Positions 61,082 to 64,000 of a stretch of DNA of 64,000 nt are shown here, one piece after another. The stretch lies in NCBI RefSeq assembly GCF_003313385.1, contig NZ_QMHN01000001.1:1042097-1106096 (forward strand). Reading direction: 5' to 3'. How positions within the stretch are numbered: position 1 is the stretch's first letter; each line of letters starts with the position of its first letter. Below the pieces are notes generated by a model. That model was not told the origin of the DNA. It ran no database searches and saw only the letters and a list, made by a program, of their open reading frames with translations. A program made the position numbers and the translations under genes. The stretch comes from Pedobacter chitinilyticus. GTDB taxonomy: Bacteria; Bacteroidota; Bacteroidia; Sphingobacteriales; Sphingobacteriaceae.

Positions 61082-62992
61082 TTATTTTAAGAGCATGTCA
61101 ATTTGTATGGGTAATTTTTTCTCGAGAATGGCCCCTTCAAAACCAATGGTCCTGAATTGAAGCTTACCTTCCTGATCCAACACCGCAATGGTAGGGATCA
61201 CGGTAAAGCCCACCTTCTCTCCTATGTTCTTATCATTATTAAAATAAATAGGGAATGTGTATTGCGTATTGTCTTTGGCCCATTTTTGGGCATCTTTAAT
61301 CGTATTATTGGCACCGCTATTCACCACCATAAACTTTACTTTAGGGTGGTCCTTATAACGATTGTATACCTGTTGGAAATAAGGCATTTCCTGCATACAA
61401 GGCACACACCAGGTGGCCCAAAAGTTCAAAATCACTACCTTGCCCTTTAAATCGGCAGCAGTAACAGCTTTGCCTTGTAAATCTACCAAACCAGTCAGTT
61501 CGGGCATAGGCTTGTTCAATACCTTTTTGCCAATTTCTTGGGTAAGTTGTTGCAATTCCAACTGCTCCAATTGCTTTACCTTTTTTTCAAACTCGGCAAG
61601 TGGTTGGTTAGCGGCTAAAAAATTCTTCTTGGCGGCTTTAAGCGCTACCGTGTCCGAAGGGTTCTTGAGCAATACCTTCCAAAGCGCATCAAAGGCCTGT
61701 TGCGGTTGCTGCGTACTTTCCAATACTTGGGCAGCATTTAGCAAGGCCGTGCGGTCGTTACCAGTATTTACAGACTCCTTAGCCAACTGAACGGCTGCAG
61801 CACTTTTACCCAACCTCAAGTTATTAATGGCTGCTAGCGCCAACAGTTCTGCTTTAGCATCGGCCACAGCTTGCTCACGTACCGTATCAGCCACAAAAGA
61901 AGGGATATAACCATACTCAGGGAAGAACCTGATGATGCCTACAGGCCATTGGTTCACCTTTGCCAAAGATTGTTGGATATAACCCAAAGCGGCACCAGGC
62001 GCCAATTGCTTTTGGGTAAGGGTTTCGGCAATTTCCTTATAAGTTTTGGGCAAATATGGACTTTCCTGCTTCAGCATTTTGTTGGCGTGGTAAATGGCCT
62101 TGGCCGAGTCGCCAATGCTCACATAAGTTTCAAACAACGTACTGTGTATGGCGTTAGAGCCATCCTTTTTAGGATCATCGCTTTGCCCCAATAAGGCCTG
62201 TAACTTCTGGATTTTTACTTTAGGATCCTTCTCTCTGGCAATGATACTCACGGTAAGGTCTTTACCCAAATCAGATTGCGGAAAACGTTCTCTAATCACC
62301 CTGCGTACCGAATCCACACGGGTTTTCTCGCCAATCATCAAATAAGCCATGGTTACCGAATTCATATTCCCTTGGCTGGTTGGATCTGACTCGAGCTTTT
62401 GGGCAATAATTTTATGGGCTTCTTCCCGATAGGCCAATCTTTTCGCAGGATCGGTATCGCTGTTCATCAGCACATTTAAACGGGCTACTTTAGCTTCGTA
62501 GTTATCGGGATAGTCACTCAGCTCCTTGTTCAGCAAAGCCAAACGCAAAGGTGCCAAGGGCACCGACTTTGGCTTTTGAGCCGAAAGGCTGTAGGATTCG
62601 TGCAGGTAACCACTTTTCACCCTTTTTTGGTCATCGGCATAAATCGCCAAATGGTAATGGGTTTCTTTATCAGGTTGGTCAATTTGGGTACCACTTTGCA
62701 GGTAAAAGGTAGCAAAGGTGGCATAACGCTGTACCACAAAACTGGCTTTCCAAAGGTTCCCCTCTTTTTTTAAAAGCATGCGCCAAGGCAGGTCGTAAAA
62801 GGTAGAATAGGTAAACACGGCCGTGATGTCCTTGGCATCAGCGCCAATCAGCGCACCTTTGGCACTAGGGTCATAGGTAATGGTCACCGTTTGTCCCCTT
62901 TGGGGCTTTTGAGGGCTGATTTGTACCGCATTTTGTGCTTGTACCTGCGCAAAGGCAAGTACAAGGAACAATATATTTAAAATAGATTTCAT
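61082..62992 (-). CDS. TPR-containing thioredoxin (TlpA-type) protein
   Basis: 636 aa. Signal peptide (FAQVQAQ), N-terminal Ig-like domain (about 25-130, RGQTVTITYDPSAKGALIG), helical TPR-like middle (about 145-480, e.g. VSIGDSAKAIYHANKML, FDALWKVLLKNPSDTVALKA) and a C-terminal TlpA/thioredoxin domain (about 500-636) with ILNFWATWCVPCMQEMP, active site CVPC, and cis-Pro region TVIPTIAVLD. Periplasmic redox protein, codirectional with and 8 bases after susD, so it serves that SusCD system. A role in reducing or processing an imported ligand is inferred. Confidence 0.92.
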   Translation of the reverse strand: MKSILNILFLVLAFAQVQAQNAVQISPQKPQRGQTVTITYDPSAKGALIGADAKDITAVFTYSTFYDLPWRMLLKKEGNLWKASFVVQRYATFATFYLQSGTQIDQPDKETHYHLAIYADDQKRVKSGYLHESYSLSAQKPKSVPLAPLRLALLNKELSDYPDNYEAKVARLNVLMNSDTDPAKRLAYREEAHKIIAQKLESDPTSQGNMNSVTMAYLMIGEKTRVDSVRRVIRERFPQSDLGKDLTVSIIAREKDPKVKIQKLQALLGQSDDPKKDGSNAIHSTLFETYVSIGDSAKAIYHANKMLKQESPYLPKTYKEIAETLTQKQLAPGAALGYIQQSLAKVNQWPVGIIRFFPEYGYIPSFVADTVREQAVADAKAELLALAAINNLRLGKSAAAVQLAKESVNTGNDRTALLNAAQVLESTQQPQQAFDALWKVLLKNPSDTVALKAAKKNFLAANQPLAEFEKKVKQLEQLELQQLTQEIGKKVLNKPMPELTGLVDLQGKAVTAADLKGKVVILNFWATWCVPCMQEMPYFQQVYNRYKDHPKVKFMVVNSGANNTIKDAQKWAKDNTQYTFPIYFNNDKNIGEKVGFTVIPTIAVLDQEGKLQFRTIGFEGAILEKKLPIQIDMLLK

Positions 62993-63000
62993 CTGAACAA

Positions 63001-64000
63001 CTATTGGTTATAACCTGGGTTTGGGGTGAGGTTCACGTTAGATCTGATGGCTTCCGTTGGAATAGGAAACAGTTGAGCGGTAGATTTCCAAGCAGGTTTG
63101 GTTAACGGTAAGATATCATCGGCACGGGTTTTTCCAGCAGCACCAGTAGTACTTGGCCAACGCTTCAAGTCAAACCAACGGTGTCCCCATTCACAAAACA
63201 GCTCTACCCTACGCTCCTGCTCCACTTTGGCCATGCCGGTAGCAATACTAGTAGGACTGGCAAGGTCAGTCAATCCTGCCCTGCGTCTAATGACGTTCAG
63301 GTCATCCCTACCCAAATCATATTTCTGTTGCTGGATACGGGCTTCGGCACGAATTAAAAAGGCTTCTGAAAAGCGCAACACCATCGAATACTCGGTAGCC
63401 GGCGAACCTACGGTACCTACCCTTACTTTGTATTTGTAGGGATAGTATAAAATATTGGTTGGCGTGGCGGGTGCCGCATAGGTATTGATCCAGTAGGCTA
63501 ATCTTCGATCACCTGTTTCGAAAGCAGGGATAATGCCATAGGTATCTTTGGTCATGCGGTACAAAGGCGAACTTACGGGCACAATGGTATTGCCTTCCCA
63601 AGTGTTACGGCCCAAAGAGAGATTCACCACCTGCAATTGCCAAACGGTTTCGTTGCTATTCTTTAAAAAAGCTTTAGAAAGATGTGCGGCATTAGCAGGA
63701 TCGGCATTGTCCAACAGGCTGTAGCCGGTAGTGGCAATCACGTTACTGGCTTCAGTTTCGGCCAAGGCATTTTGTCCAGTGTACAGGTAAGCCCTGGCCA
63801 ACATCAACGTAGCCGCAACTTTGTTAGGTCGGGTACGTTCGCCATTGCCAGCGTAGGTATTCACCAAAAGGTCTTTCGCTAACTTCAAATCATTAATCAC
63901 CGAAGCATACACCTCGGCTTTAGGCGTTCTAGGCAGGTTGGTGTTTTTTCTTACATCAGCGGTTAAAATCAAAGGCACATCGCCAAATAAATTCACCAAA
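63001..64000 (-). CDS. SusD/RagB-family lipoprotein, C-terminal part, cut by window edge
   Basis: 333 codons of the C-terminal part; the N-terminus with lipobox lies beyond 64000. SusD features: NLFGDVPLI at the left edge, MLARAYLYTGQNALAETEAS (TPR), FSEAFLIRAEARIQQQKYD and the hallmark EQERRVELFCEWGHRWFDLKRW. Ends NPGYNQ, as many SusD do. Its susC partner should be just outside the window. Followed by the TPR-thioredoxin gene. Confidence 0.93.
   Translation of the reverse strand, partial: LVNLFGDVPLILTADVRKNTNLPRTPKAEVYASVINDLKLAKDLLVNTYAGNGERTRPNKVAATLMLARAYLYTGQNALAETEASNVIATTGYSLLDNADPANAAHLSKAFLKNSNETVWQLQVVNLSLGRNTWEGNTIVPVSSPLYRMTKDTYGIIPAFETGDRRLAYWINTYAAPATPTNILYYPYKYKVRVGTVGSPATEYSMVLRFSEAFLIRAEARIQQQKYDLGRDDLNVIRRRAGLTDLASPTSIATGMAKVEQERRVELFCEWGHRWFDLKRWPSTTGAAGKTRADDILPLTKPAWKSTAQLFPIPTEAIRSNVNLTPNPGYNQ

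Overview
The window looks like the chromosome of a free-living Bacteroidota of the Sphingobacteriaceae, most like Pedobacter. The evidence is three SusC/SusD-type loci, a type IX secretion sorting tail, many lipoproteins with a Cys-Lys-Lys-Asp start, a DUF6266 protein, TAnnTTTG-type -7 promoter boxes and an AT-leaning base composition. I see no rRNA, tRNA, CRISPR array, prophage or plasmid backbone. The right edge cuts a SusD gene.

Layout. 1-5250: a PAS histidine kinase whose PAS domain carries the FixL haem residues, a 588-aa Cys-containing TIM-barrel-like protein and a small Lys/Ala-rich protein, separated by long repeat-filled spacers. 5390-11701 (+): a small membrane protein with HSHH and CLIC motifs, a TonB-dependent receptor, three DUF4625-type lipoproteins rich in paired histidines and a further lipoprotein. 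I read this as a metal (possibly zinc) acquisition locus. 12149-31873 (-): a 13-gene polysaccharide utilisation locus for GlcNAc-containing glycans. It runs lacI, susC, susD, a fasciclin/DNRLRE surface lipoprotein, a beta-helix lipoprotein, two related secreted proteins (one with a T9SS tail), two GH20 hexosaminidases, a GlcNAc-type MFS transporter, nagA, a CBM9-like protein and nagB. Glycan is bound and imported by SusCD, GH20 enzymes release GlcNAc, the MFS protein carries it inward, and NagA/NagB take GlcNAc-6-P to fructose-6-P. No GlcNAc kinase and no GH18 chitinase are in the window.

32057-36450: a sugar isomerase/kinase pair divergent from an AraC regulator. 36455-42834: a light and two-component signalling block with bphO-bphP, a five-PAS hybrid-free kinase and two single-domain receivers. 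43128-52643: mixed genes including an exonuclease/GIY-YIG fusion, a RAYT transposase inside a field of its REP hairpins, a methyltransferase, a threonine aldolase-type enzyme, DUF6266, a membrane LytTR regulator and small proteins. 52677-57761 (-): tlpA-susC-susD. 58967-60616: an XRE regulator, an unknown 228-aa protein and an orphan 59-aa anti-sigma-like N-terminus. 61082-64000 (-): the end of another susD followed by a TlpA-type thioredoxin protein.

The most unusual general feature is the spacer DNA. It is a mosaic of at least seven repeat families: a 111-bp exact tandem array, an 83-bp element with 15-bp terminal inverted repeats (MITE-like), REP hairpins around a RAYT gene, an 11-bp TTCGGT array, arrays of short words (TTAGTGG, CAGTTTT) that run into the 3' ends of genes, a 40-bp GC-rich hairpin block and a 95-bp block with a perfect ATACCCAATT hairpin.
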